Notes: generated from the sequence alone by a model not told the origin. Numbered from the stretch's first letter, positions 1-9,184 are shown. The stretch: DNA of 42,996 nt from a virus (IMGVR_UViG_3300032282_004968:1-42996), one strand, 5' to 3'. Numbers and translations are program-made.

Positions 1-43
1 CCACGCGACATGGATTTGGCTTCATAGCCACGAAGACGGGATA

Positions 44-131
44 GCCAAAAAATCAAAACAAAAGGCTCCGCACACCACTGTGTACGGAGCCCTGATAGCC
101 GCACTCACGGCACACCACGAAGTGTTGTGCC
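44..131 (-). terminator. Tandem hairpins and U-tract ending the tail sheath transcript
   Basis: Read on the minus strand just after the sheath stop codon. The first hairpin (109-131) has a 9-bp stem with one mismatch and a CTTCG loop. The second (64-91) has a 7-bp GGCTCCG/CGGAGCC stem with an inner ACAC/GTGT pairing. It is followed on the minus strand by a T-rich run (63 down to 44), the classical layout of a factor-independent terminator. It closes the virion gene to its right and supports the TAG at 131-133 as a real stop. Confidence 0.8.
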
Positions 132-3100
132 TAGATTGACGAGCGCAGGCTGAAAGTGATGACCACGTAGAGTAGCGGGAATACGGGAGCAATCGCTGCC
201 GTAACCTCGCAGACTGTGGGGTCATCAGGGCTTACGCGGGCGGAAACGCCCGTGAAGCCCGTGATGATCTGGGCTTGCACCAAGTCTTTGAGGGTCGAGG
301 ACAGTTGGCCTTCGATCTGACTTGTGATCCCGGGCAGGAATTTGACACCTACGAAACGGTCGAGCGTCGCGCGGGCCTGCTTTTGAACCTCATCTGCGAT
401 CTGAATCACAGTGGGTGTCTTTGTCAGGATGTTGGACATATCCGTCGTGAAGCCTTGACGGATGCGGATTACCGGGTTGCGGTCTTCGAGAATCGTGACG
501 CCGCGAACGGCGACCTGATTTTGCTGGACCGCATCCAGCACTCGGGCGAGACGGTCAAAGCCGAAGATGCGGGTGTTCGTCCATGGCGTAGCAACATCGA
601 CCGTGGGGGCGACGCGCGTACCTACCACAGAGGCCGCGAGGAACGTACCGTCCACCAGATACGAATCGTTCGTGCCGTCCGCCCGGGAGAGGGTCAGCGT
701 GGCGATATCGGGGTAGACCATACGCATACGGGTACGAGCGACACCCGCAGCAATATTGCCGGCGTCACGGGGCTGTGTGCCTGCCGAAAAACCGCAAACG
801 GCCGTGCGTTCGGCGCGATACCGGATGCTCGACTGAATGTCACAGTGTTTGGCCAGATACGCGAACAGCGACGTATCGTCACCCTTCAGCGGGACCAAGA
901 TATCGGGATAGACACCGCCGGGCAGGGCGCCTTCAACGGCATCAATCGCCGCGATATACGCAGCGGTGGAAGCGGAGTCGTTGTTACCGTCCGCGTTGCT
1001 ATCCTGGTCTTTCTCTACCTGCTTGACGGCCACAAGAACCGCACCGTTCAAGAACGTCAAGTAGCTGGCCAGCGTCACGGGGTTTGTCGGACTATTAGGA
1101 CCGTAAGCGGCTTCAACCGCGCTCAGGCGGGTGTAAAGCTGCGTTGAGAAGTCCTGCTTCCGATAGTTGTAGGAGACATAGTATACGTCACCTACGGCCG
1201 GTTGTGCCCCGCTACGATTATGCGTCGTGACCAGTGCAGTGTCGCCCACGCCCACACCCGTCGTGTTCGCCACGATAAGTTGGAGACCGGGGACCGCGTA
1301 GGTCGGCAGATTCGAATCGCACGTTGCGATGGCGCGGACCTTTAACGTGAAGCTCTGACCAATCGGGTAACTTGCCCCGCCTGCACGATCCAGAATCGTG
1401 AAAGTCAGGCCCGTCACCAAGTCGCGGTAGGTCTGGCCCACTTGACCATCCTGACCTACGCCGCCGTTCAGCAAGGAGTTGTTGGCCGAACCCGAGCCGT
1501 TGACCGGATCGGACGAGGTAACGAAGAAGCCGTCGATAGCCGCTTCGCCCACATTGCCGTCACCCGCCACAACGCCGAGGCCGACGCCGGGATACAAAAT
1601 AGAGCCCCCGGACTCAAACGCCACGCTGGACGAATTACCGAGAGTGAGGCTTTGCAGATACAGATAATCTGCGCCTGCCTGATTACTCACGGTCTTAGCG
1701 ACCGCAAGCTCCGTGAAGTAACCTGCGTCCGGACCCGTGAAGTCCAACAGATAGTCAGCAACGCTGGCATTCGCGTGGGCCATGAGGCCGGAAACGAGAA
1801 CCTGCGGAGTCAAAACGGTGCGGCTAGAGGCCGCGTTCGTGCTCAACCCGAGGGTTGCATTCGCATTACCGCTGCCGATGACAATCTGAGCCGAGGCTTC
1901 CGACGAACCGGAACGGAAACGAATGCCCGCGCCTTCTTGCTGGACGGAGCCTGTACCCGTGATTGCGGCGTTGATCTGCCACAAAATCGTGTTGGCCGTC
2001 CCGATAGGGCCGAAGGGCACGTCAGCGGACCCGCCAACAGGAATGGCCGCGCCCGCGTCATCCGTGAACTCCACGGTGTAGGGCTGGCCATCCATCGTGA
2101 ACTTGAACACATTGTTCTGATCAACAGTGCCGCCAGAGGCGTAGAGGGTCAGGAGCGGTTGACTGTCACGGGCATCGCCATAGGCCGATGCCTGGTCTGT
2201 ATAGCTCACGCGGCCAAAAGCCGTCGCCTCCAAAACCGTAGCGCGAAGGCCCGCGTAACCACGCTCTTGCGCGACCAAGCCAGCCTGGGAAGCACCCGTG
2301 CCGCCGACGATCTGCAACTCGCATTGATCAAGCTGGGACTGGCCGTCGATAGAGCCGGAACCAGGGACGATGCGGTTGCGAATGATGATGCGGTCGTAGA
2401 GCAGCGGAGAACCGCCGAGGGACATGCTACGGGCAATCTCGCCTTGGAACAGCTTGGTCTGATTGCCGAGAGCCGCAGCGTCGGTGCTCAACCCCGCTGT
2501 GATGCAGAAGTCACGAGCGGGGGCCGCGTTCGTGATGAACTCCAGGAAGCCATTGTTGTCCGTACCATCCAGCGTAAGGGCGAACTGTAGCTGACTCGAT
2601 GTGTTCGCCGTAACGGCCACGCTGAAGGTGCCGCCGCCAATCGCCGCCGTCAACGCCGCATCCACAGCAGCGGCCAAAGCCGAGGCCGTGTTGTAGGTGC
2701 CCGCTGCGATTGTCGCCGTCAAGTTACCCGAGGCACCTGACACGTCACCCGTGTAGTGCAGGGTGATTCGGTCGTATTGACCCACAACCACCGTCAGCGG
2801 ACTAGAGAACCGCGTCGTCGCCAAAAGAACCGGGGCTTCTGCCAACGCCGCCGTGTTGATCGCCGAAACATAATCCGCGACCGTAGCTGCGACATTTGCA
2901 CCGGCCACCGCCTGGATCAAAACACCGTCTACCATGAGATCGATAGCGTCGTTCGTCGCGTCAATCTCGAAGGTTGAGCCGCCCGTGGCCGGATCGTAGG
3001 AAACTTCGTTGCCGACGATCTGAGCGAAGAAGCCACAACCTGCGTTTGTCGGGTCACCCAGGTCCACCGAGATTGACGATCCGTCAACGGCCACATCGAA

Positions 3101-5026
3101 GCCATCGGATTGGCTATTGATGGGGTAATACGGACCATGCGAGGGCACCGTATATTTTGCGGGGGTGGCTGCACGGGCGGCAAACTCGACGGTCACGTCT
3201 TCCGCAACCGGACCCTCGAAATCCGTCGTCGTGTACGGTGTTTCCAGACGGGCGTCCGGCAAACGCTCGCTGCCCGAAGGGAATTGAATCTGAACGGTCG
3301 CCAGACCGGCAGACTTTGACCCGAACGTCGGAATATAGACGGTGTTGCCATCCTGGTTCGTGATCGAATATGTGCCAATACCAGACGGACCCGCCGTCTC
3401 GGCCTTGACCGTGTATTCCACATCCTGAATGGTGTTGTAGTAGAACGTCGCGTAGACTTCCGCGCCAACAGGCACCGGCTCGGCCAACGTGATCGTCGCC
3501 GTGTCCGACTCAACCTTAATGACCGTCACACGCCCGCGTTCGATGGCATCTTGGAGTGAGAAGCCCCAATAAGCCCAAACCAGATCCGGGCGGTTTGTCG
3601 GAAGATCGACGCGGCCGTTGGCCACTTGGTTGAAGGTCGTAGCGCCGAGGGGGCTGTTACGACCGTTGCCCGTGGTTGGCGTCAGAGGCAGGATGAACTG
3701 CTTGCGATCTTCTTGCGCTGGATTGACACTGGTATTGACGTAGGCTGCACACAACGCCAGATATTCACGAACGTCAACGAGGGTGGGCAACACCTGTGTC
3801 TCGTTCAAGTAGTCGGTGCCTGTCGTGTGTGTGTCAGGACTCACAACAACGGCGGTGCCCCACAAAATCTGGTCATCCTGGAGAACGAAGTCCACATTCT
3901 CCACGAAGTCGTTGCGATCTGGAGTCAGACCGCAAAGCGTAACTTCGGTCACGTCACGATTGACAAGATAGTCGAAAGTGTCTTGCCACGAGTTGAAGTA
4001 ATACTGGATTGTTACCTTAGAACCGGATTGAGGTGCGAAAGGCAACGTCACAGCCCCGGACTGGCCATCGACAGCCGTGGGGATGACCTGAACGTTATCG
4101 ACCTTGACTGTCATGTCTGCGGGATCTGTGGTGGTCACGCCACCATTGGACCCGTCCACGACAGGACGCTGGAAAACGTAGAACGTCTTGTTACGACCCG
4201 TGTAGCTCCCCGACGTAAAACCCAGGGTGGCATTTAGGGAGCCGTTGCCAATCGTGATGTTGCGGTTTGCCGTGAGCTTGAGTACGGTTTGGCCAAAGTT
4301 GTTGACTGCCGTGCTGGCAACCAAGCTTGTGCTGGCAGCGGCACCATTGACGAAGGCTGCAATCTGGGCAGCGGTCCAACCTCCGACCGGAGAAGCGGCG
4401 ACGGTGACGGTAAGGGTTGTCGTGTCGTCAACCGTCAAGGTAAGTTCGTCATTGGTGCCGGTGACGACGGTGTAGCTCTGACCAACCGCACCATACAGGA
4501 CGCCTGCGTTTGCCGTAACCTGATCACTCAAGTCATCCGTGATCAGCGTATCTGTACGGTTGAAATAGTAGGTCACCCGCACGTCATCCGTCGAGGCGGG
4601 CTTGACAGACAAGCGCAAAATGCCACGGGCACCATCCATGCTCAAAACAACGACGGGGATGCCGTTGACCGTAACGGCAATCGAAGCCGTATCGGTCGCC
4701 GTGGTACCTGTGCCATTCCCCGTCACGATGGGGAAATTACGGACCTGAATGCGATCATAAGTGCCGTTGAATGCGCCAAGCGACACTTGACCCGCTGGGC
4801 TGATGCTGGTGACAGCGCGACCGGCCTCATCTTCCTGGACAACACGTTGGTCTACAGACGAGGACGAACCGCGAACCAACTCCACTGCCGACTGCGACAG
4901 GATCTCAGACCCGGGGCCGAGGATCAGTGGTATGCGTGCTGCAACGCCGGCCCCTGCATTGGGGGGGTTGAAGTTCGTCTGTGTGTAAACACCAGGAGGT
5001 GCGTAGATTCCAGAAGGGAAGGCCAT
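131..5026 (-). CDS. Contractile tail sheath protein, greatly enlarged
   Basis: Predicted 1631-residue tail sheath subunit, the protein that polymerises around the tail tube and contracts during injection. The N-terminus (MAFPSGIYAPPGVYTQ) has the usual sheath start, and the last ~250 residues (from about 'VYPDILVPLKGDD' to 'VVITFSLRSSI') look like the conserved sheath C-terminal domains. Most sheath proteins are about 400-700 residues, so roughly 1000 residues are extra. The extra part is rich in beta-type segments and contains recurring phrases ('YDRI..RN' twice; 'TYYFN', 'QYYFN', 'TFYYN' each before an acidic turn), suggesting serial beta-sandwich decorations. ATG at 5026 is chosen because GGAG lies 7 nt upstream; an in-frame TTG six bases earlier is too close to that site. 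It stops with TAG, directly followed by a terminator. Confidence 0.85.
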   Translation of the reverse strand: MAFPSGIYAPPGVYTQTNFNPPNAGAGVAARIPLILGPGSEILSQSAVELVRGSSSSVDQRVVQEDEAGRAVTSISPAGQVSLGAFNGTYDRIQVRNFPIVTGNGTGTTATDTASIAVTVNGIPVVVLSMDGARGILRLSVKPASTDDVRVTYYFNRTDTLITDDLSDQVTANAGVLYGAVGQSYTVVTGTNDELTLTVDDTTTLTVTVAASPVGGWTAAQIAAFVNGAAASTSLVASTAVNNFGQTVLKLTANRNITIGNGSLNATLGFTSGSYTGRNKTFYVFQRPVVDGSNGGVTTTDPADMTVKVDNVQVIPTAVDGQSGAVTLPFAPQSGSKVTIQYYFNSWQDTFDYLVNRDVTEVTLCGLTPDRNDFVENVDFVLQDDQILWGTAVVVSPDTHTTGTDYLNETQVLPTLVDVREYLALCAAYVNTSVNPAQEDRKQFILPLTPTTGNGRNSPLGATTFNQVANGRVDLPTNRPDLVWAYWGFSLQDAIERGRVTVIKVESDTATITLAEPVPVGAEVYATFYYNTIQDVEYTVKAETAGPSGIGTYSITNQDGNTVYIPTFGSKSAGLATVQIQFPSGSERLPDARLETPYTTTDFEGPVAEDVTVEFAARAATPAKYTVPSHGPYYPINSQSDGFDVAVDGSSISVDLGDPTNAGCGFFAQIVGNEVSYDPATGGSTFEIDATNDAIDLMVDGVLIQAVAGANVAATVADYVSAINTAALAEAPVLLATTRFSSPLTVVVGQYDRITLHYTGDVSGASGNLTATIAAGTYNTASALAAAVDAALTAAIGGGTFSVAVTANTSSQLQFALTLDGTDNNGFLEFITNAAPARDFCITAGLSTDAAALGNQTKLFQGEIARSMSLGGSPLLYDRIIIRNRIVPGSGSIDGQSQLDQCELQIVGGTGASQAGLVAQERGYAGLRATVLEATAFGRVSYTDQASAYGDARDSQPLLTLYASGGTVDQNNVFKFTMDGQPYTVEFTDDAGAAIPVGGSADVPFGPIGTANTILWQINAAITGTGSVQQEGAGIRFRSGSSEASAQIVIGSGNANATLGLSTNAASSRTVLTPQVLVSGLMAHANASVADYLLDFTGPDAGYFTELAVAKTVSNQAGADYLYLQSLTLGNSSSVAFESGGSILYPGVGLGVVAGDGNVGEAAIDGFFVTSSDPVNGSGSANNSLLNGGVGQDGQVGQTYRDLVTGLTFTILDRAGGASYPIGQSFTLKVRAIATCDSNLPTYAVPGLQLIVANTTGVGVGDTALVTTHNRSGAQPAVGDVYYVSYNYRKQDFSTQLYTRLSAVEAAYGPNSPTNPVTLASYLTFLNGAVLVAVKQVEKDQDSNADGNNDSASTAAYIAAIDAVEGALPGGVYPDILVPLKGDDTSLFAYLAKHCDIQSSIRYRAERTAVCGFSAGTQPRDAGNIAAGVARTRMRMVYPDIATLTLSRADGTNDSYLVDGTFLAASVVGTRVAPTVDVATPWTNTRIFGFDRLARVLDAVQQNQVAVRGVTILEDRNPVIRIRQGFTTDMSNILTKTPTVIQIADEVQKQARATLDRFVGVKFLPGITSQIEGQLSSTLKDLVQAQIITGFTGVSARVSPDDPTVCEVTAAIAPVFPLLYVVITFSLRSSI

Positions 5027-5176
5027 GTTCAATCTCCAAAAATTGAGTGCAAGCAGTCGATGTGTCAGTACCCCGAGTGATATAGACAGATTAATCTAGC
5101 TAGGTGTATCGTCATCCGTTGTAATGTGCTTCTACCAGCAATGTGCTGTGTCAGATATGAAAGGACGACCCCCGCC
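5027..5176. promoter_or_regulatory. Divergent intergenic region between sheath and zinc ribbon gene
   Basis: About 150 bases separate the minus-strand sheath gene from the plus-strand FmdB-like gene, so promoters for both should lie here. It is AT-richer than its surroundings and holds a short palindrome (AGATTAATCT near 5087-5096) followed by CTAGCTAG. The sheath ribosome site (GGAG) is at its left end and AAAGGA for the plus gene at its right end. I cannot name a specific promoter box with confidence. Confidence 0.4.
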
Positions 5177-5650
5177 ATGCCCATTTACGAATTCGGTTGC
5201 CGAAAGTGCGGGCTGAGATTCGAAAAGATTGCCCCCAGGATGACGGCCGATAAATCTGCGTCATGCACTTCTTGTGGGGCTGATGCCGAGCGTCTAGTCT
5301 CTGCGGCATCTTTCTCTTTTGCACACACACCCGTCAATGGCCCTGTACCCCAGAATACGGGGGTACATGGGATTGACTACAATCCAGATCAGGTGATTGG
5401 TCGAGACGCGGCGGAAAAGTGGAAGACGATTGAGGTGCGAAACAAAGCGAAAGATGAAGCAATCCGGGATGCCCGCCGTGAGGGTAAGAACGTAATCTCA
5501 CGGGACCAACTCGCCAAAACGGCCGAGGGCTATCGACCGATCACTGAAAAAGAGCGTGCGGCTGCCAACGAAAATCGTGTCATGGCCAATGATGTGAACA
5601 AGGCGATCTCTGATCAGATCAGGTCTACCAGAAACACGGAGAAGACGTGA
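5177..5650 (+). CDS. FmdB-type zinc ribbon protein
   Basis: 157-residue protein starting MPIYEFGCRKCG, the hallmark of the FmdB-type putative regulatory zinc ribbon family. A CxxC pair (CRKC) and a second one (CTSC) about 20 residues on should bind one zinc ion. The remainder is a charged, helical, lysine- and glutamate-rich tail. An in-frame GTG exists 51 bases upstream, but the ATG at 5177 matches the family start and has AGGA 11 bases before it. The stop overlaps the GTG of the next gene (GTGA), so the two are translationally coupled. It is one of two plus-strand genes embedded in a minus-strand structural block. The function in phages is not established; a DNA- or protein-binding role is an inference. 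Confidence 0.7.
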   Translation: MPIYEFGCRKCGLRFEKIAPRMTADKSASCTSCGADAERLVSAASFSFAHTPVNGPVPQNTGVHGIDYNPDQVIGRDAAEKWKTIEVRNKAKDEAIRDARREGKNVISRDQLAKTAEGYRPITEKERAAANENRVMANDVNKAISDQIRSTRNTEKT

Positions 5651-5907
5651 ACGACGAGGAATGGCTTGCCACACACAACTTCGTATTGATCCGACCTGGA
5701 TGCTATCGGTCAGTTGTTGGCGGCAAGCATTGGCTCACGCTTTTGTGTGAGTGGGATGGACTCGAAAATCGACCTGAGTGGGAACTTGCTGGCGCGGGCG
5801 TTGTAGGACATGGGAGCAGCCCACAGGCTGCATACGCAGGCTTCCAGAAAGCGATACTATCCCGCGTTGAGTCCCTACAGGACTTGTCGGTCTTGCTTAC
5901 CGAATGA
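5647..5907 (+). CDS. Small hypothetical protein coupled to the zinc ribbon gene
   Basis: 86-residue protein of unrecognised family. It starts at GTG 5647, overlapping the previous stop as GTGA, with GGAG just upstream. The sequence is compact and globular-looking, with several tryptophans (EEW, HWL, CEWDG, PEW). Its 3' end overlaps the end of the convergent structural gene by 11 bases, which is typical of a packed phage genome. No catalytic motif is visible. Confidence 0.6.
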   Translation: MNDEEWLATHNFVLIRPGCYRSVVGGKHWLTLLCEWDGLENRPEWELAGAGVVGHGSSPQAAYAGFQKAILSRVESLQDLSVLLTE

Positions 5908-7123
5908 TCTCGAACTGATCGTTCCGGTTTACAAAAAATGGATCGCGGATCGCTTGTAGGTTCATGTTTTGATAGACATGAATGCCTGTCGGGCTGCCCG
6001 TAGCGTAAAGCTGGTCCCCGGATAGCCCAGAAATGGCTTCCTCTTCTTCCAGGGTGTTCGGCAGAATACGGTTGAATTCCCAGTTCAGGGGCACATGCAC
6101 GGACCATTCAGTCTGAAGGGTCAGGCTGACAGACGCCGTGTAAAAGTAGTCGTCTGCGTTCTCGTCATAAGCCTCTTCAGCTTCGCCCCCCATACTTACT
6201 TGGGAGAGGTCGATGCCCTCGCCTGCAAAACGTGCCCGCAAGTCCGTATAAAGGAACATGATCGTTCGATCTGTAACTTCGCCCGTGGCAAGTACGTCGC
6301 GAGTCATCACGTCCATGTCGAGGTTGATCTCCCACCGCCCGCCATATTCCAAGGCACAGGCTTCGCGAGAACGTCCAACGACAACGGACATGACATCGTT
6401 CTCCTGGGCGCGGCGGCCAAAGGCAAGCACCACTCCAGGGATCGCGTTGTTATTCGATCCGTTGACCGGAAGCAAAAAAGGTCCCCGACTCTCAGCCGCA
6501 TACCGATAGTCTATGGAGAAATAGGTGTTCGGTGCGGGCGGGTCGGTGAGCGTAATCTGTCCTGTTGCGGGGTCCGCACTATACTGGATGCCCTCATACT
6601 GGACGATATTCCCGGGCATCTCATACACCCGGAGGCTTCCAGGATGGAAAGCACCATGGGAAACCTCCAACAACCTAGGCCCGAGCGTTATGGGGCGCTC
6701 ATCCAGAATTTCCAGGAGCGGGTCCACATAGAACACCAGTTGTTCACTTGGAGTCGGTGACCCATAGGGTTCACGCAAAACCTGTATGTAATACACCCCA
6801 GGTGGAGATGGAAACCGTCCTGCATTCCGCTGAATCGCAAGGCCGTCCTCACGAACCCACTCAATCGAGTGGCCAGGATGCCCCAGAACACGAGTCAGAT
6901 TAACATAGCTAACGACAGTGCCCTGGAAGTGGTCTGCGCTCAGGCTTTGAGCGTTGGCGCTCGCGCCTTTAAGGATGATCCCTTGTTGGGGGCGCTCTTG
7001 GAAGGAATATCGACCTTGAATGTTCGGGACAAGCGAGTCCCGATAATTCGGGTCATCGGACCAGAATCGACGAAGCTCTTGGAGCAATCGCCGCTTTATC
7101 GACTCAGTGAGGTTTGCGAACAT
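5897..7123 (-). CDS. Putative virion structural protein
   Basis: 408-residue protein I cannot assign to a named family. It is rich in beta-type segments, glycine and proline, with hydrophobic strands such as VVSYVNL, YYIQVL and VVLAFG, and its C-terminal third ends in an acidic turn region followed by 'ASVSLTLQTEWSVHVPL'. This composition and its place in the sheath/virion block suggest a neck, tail-completion or baseplate component. The ATG at 7123 has no Shine-Dalgarno sequence; instead a perfect 7-bp hairpin sits immediately before it. It is downstream of the small basic gene at 7146-7397, separated by about 22 bases. Confidence 0.55.
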   Translation of the reverse strand: MFANLTESIKRRLLQELRRFWSDDPNYRDSLVPNIQGRYSFQERPQQGIILKGASANAQSLSADHFQGTVVSYVNLTRVLGHPGHSIEWVREDGLAIQRNAGRFPSPPGVYYIQVLREPYGSPTPSEQLVFYVDPLLEILDERPITLGPRLLEVSHGAFHPGSLRVYEMPGNIVQYEGIQYSADPATGQITLTDPPAPNTYFSIDYRYAAESRGPFLLPVNGSNNNAIPGVVLAFGRRAQENDVMSVVVGRSREACALEYGGRWEINLDMDVMTRDVLATGEVTDRTIMFLYTDLRARFAGEGIDLSQVSMGGEAEEAYDENADDYFYTASVSLTLQTEWSVHVPLNWEFNRILPNTLEEEEAISGLSGDQLYATGSPTGIHVYQNMNLQAIRDPFFVNRNDQFEIIR

Positions 7124-7125
7124 GA

Positions 7126-7143
7126 CGCTATCTGGCGATAGCG
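7126..7143 (-). promoter_or_regulatory. Hairpin immediately before the start codon at 7123
   Basis: Perfect 7-bp inverted repeat CGCTATC / GATAGCG with a 4-base loop. It fills the gap between the stop of the preceding gene and the ATG, where a ribosome binding site would normally be. It may control initiation or allow start by coupling. Confidence 0.45.
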
Positions 7144-7145
7144 GG

Positions 7146-7397
7146 TTAAGCGTGCCCGACCGTTGTGACGCTTTCGGCCAAGGCTGCGGAAAGTTCTTCC
7201 GGGGATGATGCCTGGAATGCCGGGAACCCCGGCATGGGAACGAAGGATAGTGCGAGCCCGCCTCGGGTGGTCAGATTGCTCCAGCGTGCGGAGCAATCCT
7301 GACCCTCATAGGTCCAGTTCAAATGACGGGCTTCGTGAGAAGCAGCGCGCTCACGCTGCTTCTTTTTCCTGGCCTTATGTTGTGCTTTTCTCGACAT
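7146..7397 (-). CDS. Small basic-headed hypothetical protein
   Basis: 83-residue protein of unknown family. Its first ~20 residues are strongly basic (MSRKAQHKARKKKQRER), suggesting nucleic-acid binding or electrostatic packing. The rest is a mixed, apparently folded segment with WTYEG and a proline/phenylalanine-rich patch. There is no clear Shine-Dalgarno sequence at the ATG; a long imperfect hairpin lies directly upstream. It is in line with the flanking minus-strand virion-type genes, so a minor virion or assembly protein is plausible but unproven. Confidence 0.55.
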   Translation of the reverse strand: MSRKAQHKARKKKQRERAASHEARHLNWTYEGQDCSARWSNLTTRGGLALSFVPMPGFPAFQASSPEELSAALAESVTTVGHA

Positions 7398-7404
7398 TGT
7401 TGTT

Positions 7405-7455
7405 CTAGGTTCTAGTAGTTGACAAAATTTGGGGACATCAACAAATAGAACCTAG
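7405..7455 (-). promoter_or_regulatory. 51-nt hairpin in the leader of the small basic gene
   Basis: A perfect 10-bp inverted repeat (7405-7414 with 7446-7455) encloses a second perfect 5-bp repeat (7418-7422 with 7438-7442) and an AT-rich loop. No T-run follows on the minus strand, so it is not a simple terminator. It ends 7 bases before the ATG at 7397, whose ribosome site is not recognisable. A translational control element, processing site or operator are all possible. Confidence 0.45.
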
Positions 7456-7486
7456 CGCGAACCGCCCACGATTGTCCAGTGGATCG

Positions 7487-9184
7487 TCACGCAGCGTGTG
7501 CGCTTTCGCCCTGCTTCCACTTCCTGAAATCCTTGACGACACCATCCCGGAACCTCTTGTCCTTCATGGCGGTCGAGAAGGTCACCTCTTTGAACCGATC
7601 TCGGTTTTCGGGATTTGGGTTGCGGACCTTCTTCTTGCCGTCATCCCACTTGGTCTTCATATACTTGTCGAAACCCGAAAACTCTTCCTTCTTTTTGTCC
7701 TTCTTGGCCTTCTCAGCGGCGGCTTTAGCCTCTTCAGCTTCCCGTATCGGGCGGTTCACGGCCGCGATATCCAAGAGCTTGGGCACGTCAGATTTCGCCA
7801 AAGGGGATGACCCAGATGTCCAAGGATGGGTGGTATCCCAATCGAATCCCAAATCGAAAGAGATGCCGCGACCTTTCGAATAAAGGTTCTTGCCCACCTC
7901 GGCGCTCCAAGACGGAGAGCCATCAGCCTTAATCGCCGCGACGGCCTTCTTCTGTTCAGGGTAATACATGCCAATTACATTGTCCTTGGACTTGTAGATG
8001 ACAGCATCCTGCTTGAAGTGGTCCCCGAGCTTGTGCAAATCCTCAAAGGATATCTCAGGCACCATGTAAGACCTCTCGGTGTGGGTCTTACCTTTCTTGT
8101 CCTTCCACTTGCCCTGCACTGGATACAGTTTCTTGTATCCCATGTCCGCAAGCATACGGATCAGTTCGCCGCTGCTATCCTGATTTTCGGATTTCGAGGA
8201 GTCCCCTCGGTACGGGGACAAAACCCCGAAGGACTTACCCAAACCCATCAATGCTTCGACGTTCTTCAAACGAAGCTCGTCTGCCTGACGGTCCAAGCTT
8301 GCCTGATGATACGTGGTCTGCGGCAGGAAAGACCAAGCAGCCATGAGACGCCGATGGTGTTCGGCCGCAGGCTTGATGCTAGGATCTTCCGAGTCCAAAA
8401 CTAGCCGGCTCAGGGTCGAAGCACCTTCGCTACCGGGATGCTTCAAAATCTCAGTCGGTGTCGGAGGCGCTCTCCGTACAGCGGAGAGAACGTCACCGTC
8501 ACCATGGATCTCCGCAATGTCGTGCCCCACGTCCGATATATTTGTAGGCGCACCAGACTCCGCAAACTCGCGTGTCTCACGCTTTCGCGGATTCTTGAAG
8601 AAGTGACCTTCGGCGGATGGCGCTGACCCCCCTCGCATCGAACCTGAATAGCCTATGAGGGCCTTACGACTATCGGGTACGGCTTTTGGGCGGGACGCCT
8701 GCCTGTCGAATCCCTCGTCAAGTACCTGCTGAAGAAGATAGATGTTTGACTCATGGGCATTTGCTGTTGCCATGAGCCAATCGTCCAACCCAATGGGCAT
8801 GGGGGAACGTTCTGGCCAGACATCAAACACGAAAGACAGGGCCTTCTGAAGCTCCTGTTCAGACAGAAGCCCCCGTCGAACCATGTCTTCTTCGGCGTGC
8901 CACCGCTCGATCATGTCATTGATCAAAGTCAGCGAGACTTCCAAGTCCACAGCGGGCACACCAAAGTAGCCCACCAGTTTCTCGCCGATGGCGTCAATCT
9001 CAGCCTGCACGGAACCGTACAGACGCTCAAATAGCAGATGATTACCGTAGTAATTCGGGCCACGGGCCTGCCAATGACTCGTCTGGTAGCTAAGAGCTTG
9101 TGCCCGCAAAATCGCCAAGACGATGCGGAGCATCGGCAGGACTTCTTCGCGGATCGAAGCGTCAAGGTAGGCTTTTCGTTTCAT
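7487..9184 (-). CDS. Protein with N-terminal Dps/ferritin-like domain
   Basis: 565-residue protein. Residues about 10-170 resemble the Dps/ferritin-like four-helix bundle: 'SYQTSHWQARGPN', then a second histidine in 'NHLLFERLY', then 'EIDAIGEKL', in the order of the Dps ferroxidase motif (HW..KGP, H..F..LY, D...E). A closing helix contains 'NAHESNIYLLQQ'. The middle is a low-complexity linker. The C-terminal half holds a separate alpha/beta segment and then a highly charged Lys/Glu region (EEAKAAAEKAKKDKKKEE). ATG at 9184 is chosen because GGGGA lies 5 bases upstream; the in-frame TTG further up lacks a site. Dps proteins bind DNA and store iron; fusion to a long tail in a virion-gene neighbourhood suggests a DNA-packing or virion role, which is inference. 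Confidence 0.6.
   Translation of the reverse strand: MKRKAYLDASIREEVLPMLRIVLAILRAQALSYQTSHWQARGPNYYGNHLLFERLYGSVQAEIDAIGEKLVGYFGVPAVDLEVSLTLINDMIERWHAEEDMVRRGLLSEQELQKALSFVFDVWPERSPMPIGLDDWLMATANAHESNIYLLQQVLDEGFDRQASRPKAVPDSRKALIGYSGSMRGGSAPSAEGHFFKNPRKRETREFAESGAPTNISDVGHDIAEIHGDGDVLSAVRRAPPTPTEILKHPGSEGASTLSRLVLDSEDPSIKPAAEHHRRLMAAWSFLPQTTYHQASLDRQADELRLKNVEALMGLGKSFGVLSPYRGDSSKSENQDSSGELIRMLADMGYKKLYPVQGKWKDKKGKTHTERSYMVPEISFEDLHKLGDHFKQDAVIYKSKDNVIGMYYPEQKKAVAAIKADGSPSWSAEVGKNLYSKGRGISFDLGFDWDTTHPWTSGSSPLAKSDVPKLLDIAAVNRPIREAEEAKAAAEKAKKDKKKEEFSGFDKYMKTKWDDGKKKVRNPNPENRDRFKEVTFSTAMKDKRFRDGVVKDFRKWKQGESAHAA

Noticed and set aside
1-26. Start of a further minus-strand gene at the left edge
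   Set aside because: An ATG at 26 opens a frame running off the window, but only eight codons are visible and there is no ribosome site.
275-2590. Long plus-strand open frames (290 and 382 codons) opposite the sheath gene
   Set aside because: They mirror the codon phase of the sheath gene, have Arg/Gly/His-rich non-protein-like products and no ribosome sites.
7419-7447. Plus-strand promoter with TTGACA box
   Set aside because: The -10 candidate (CAAATA) is poor and no plus-strand gene follows.
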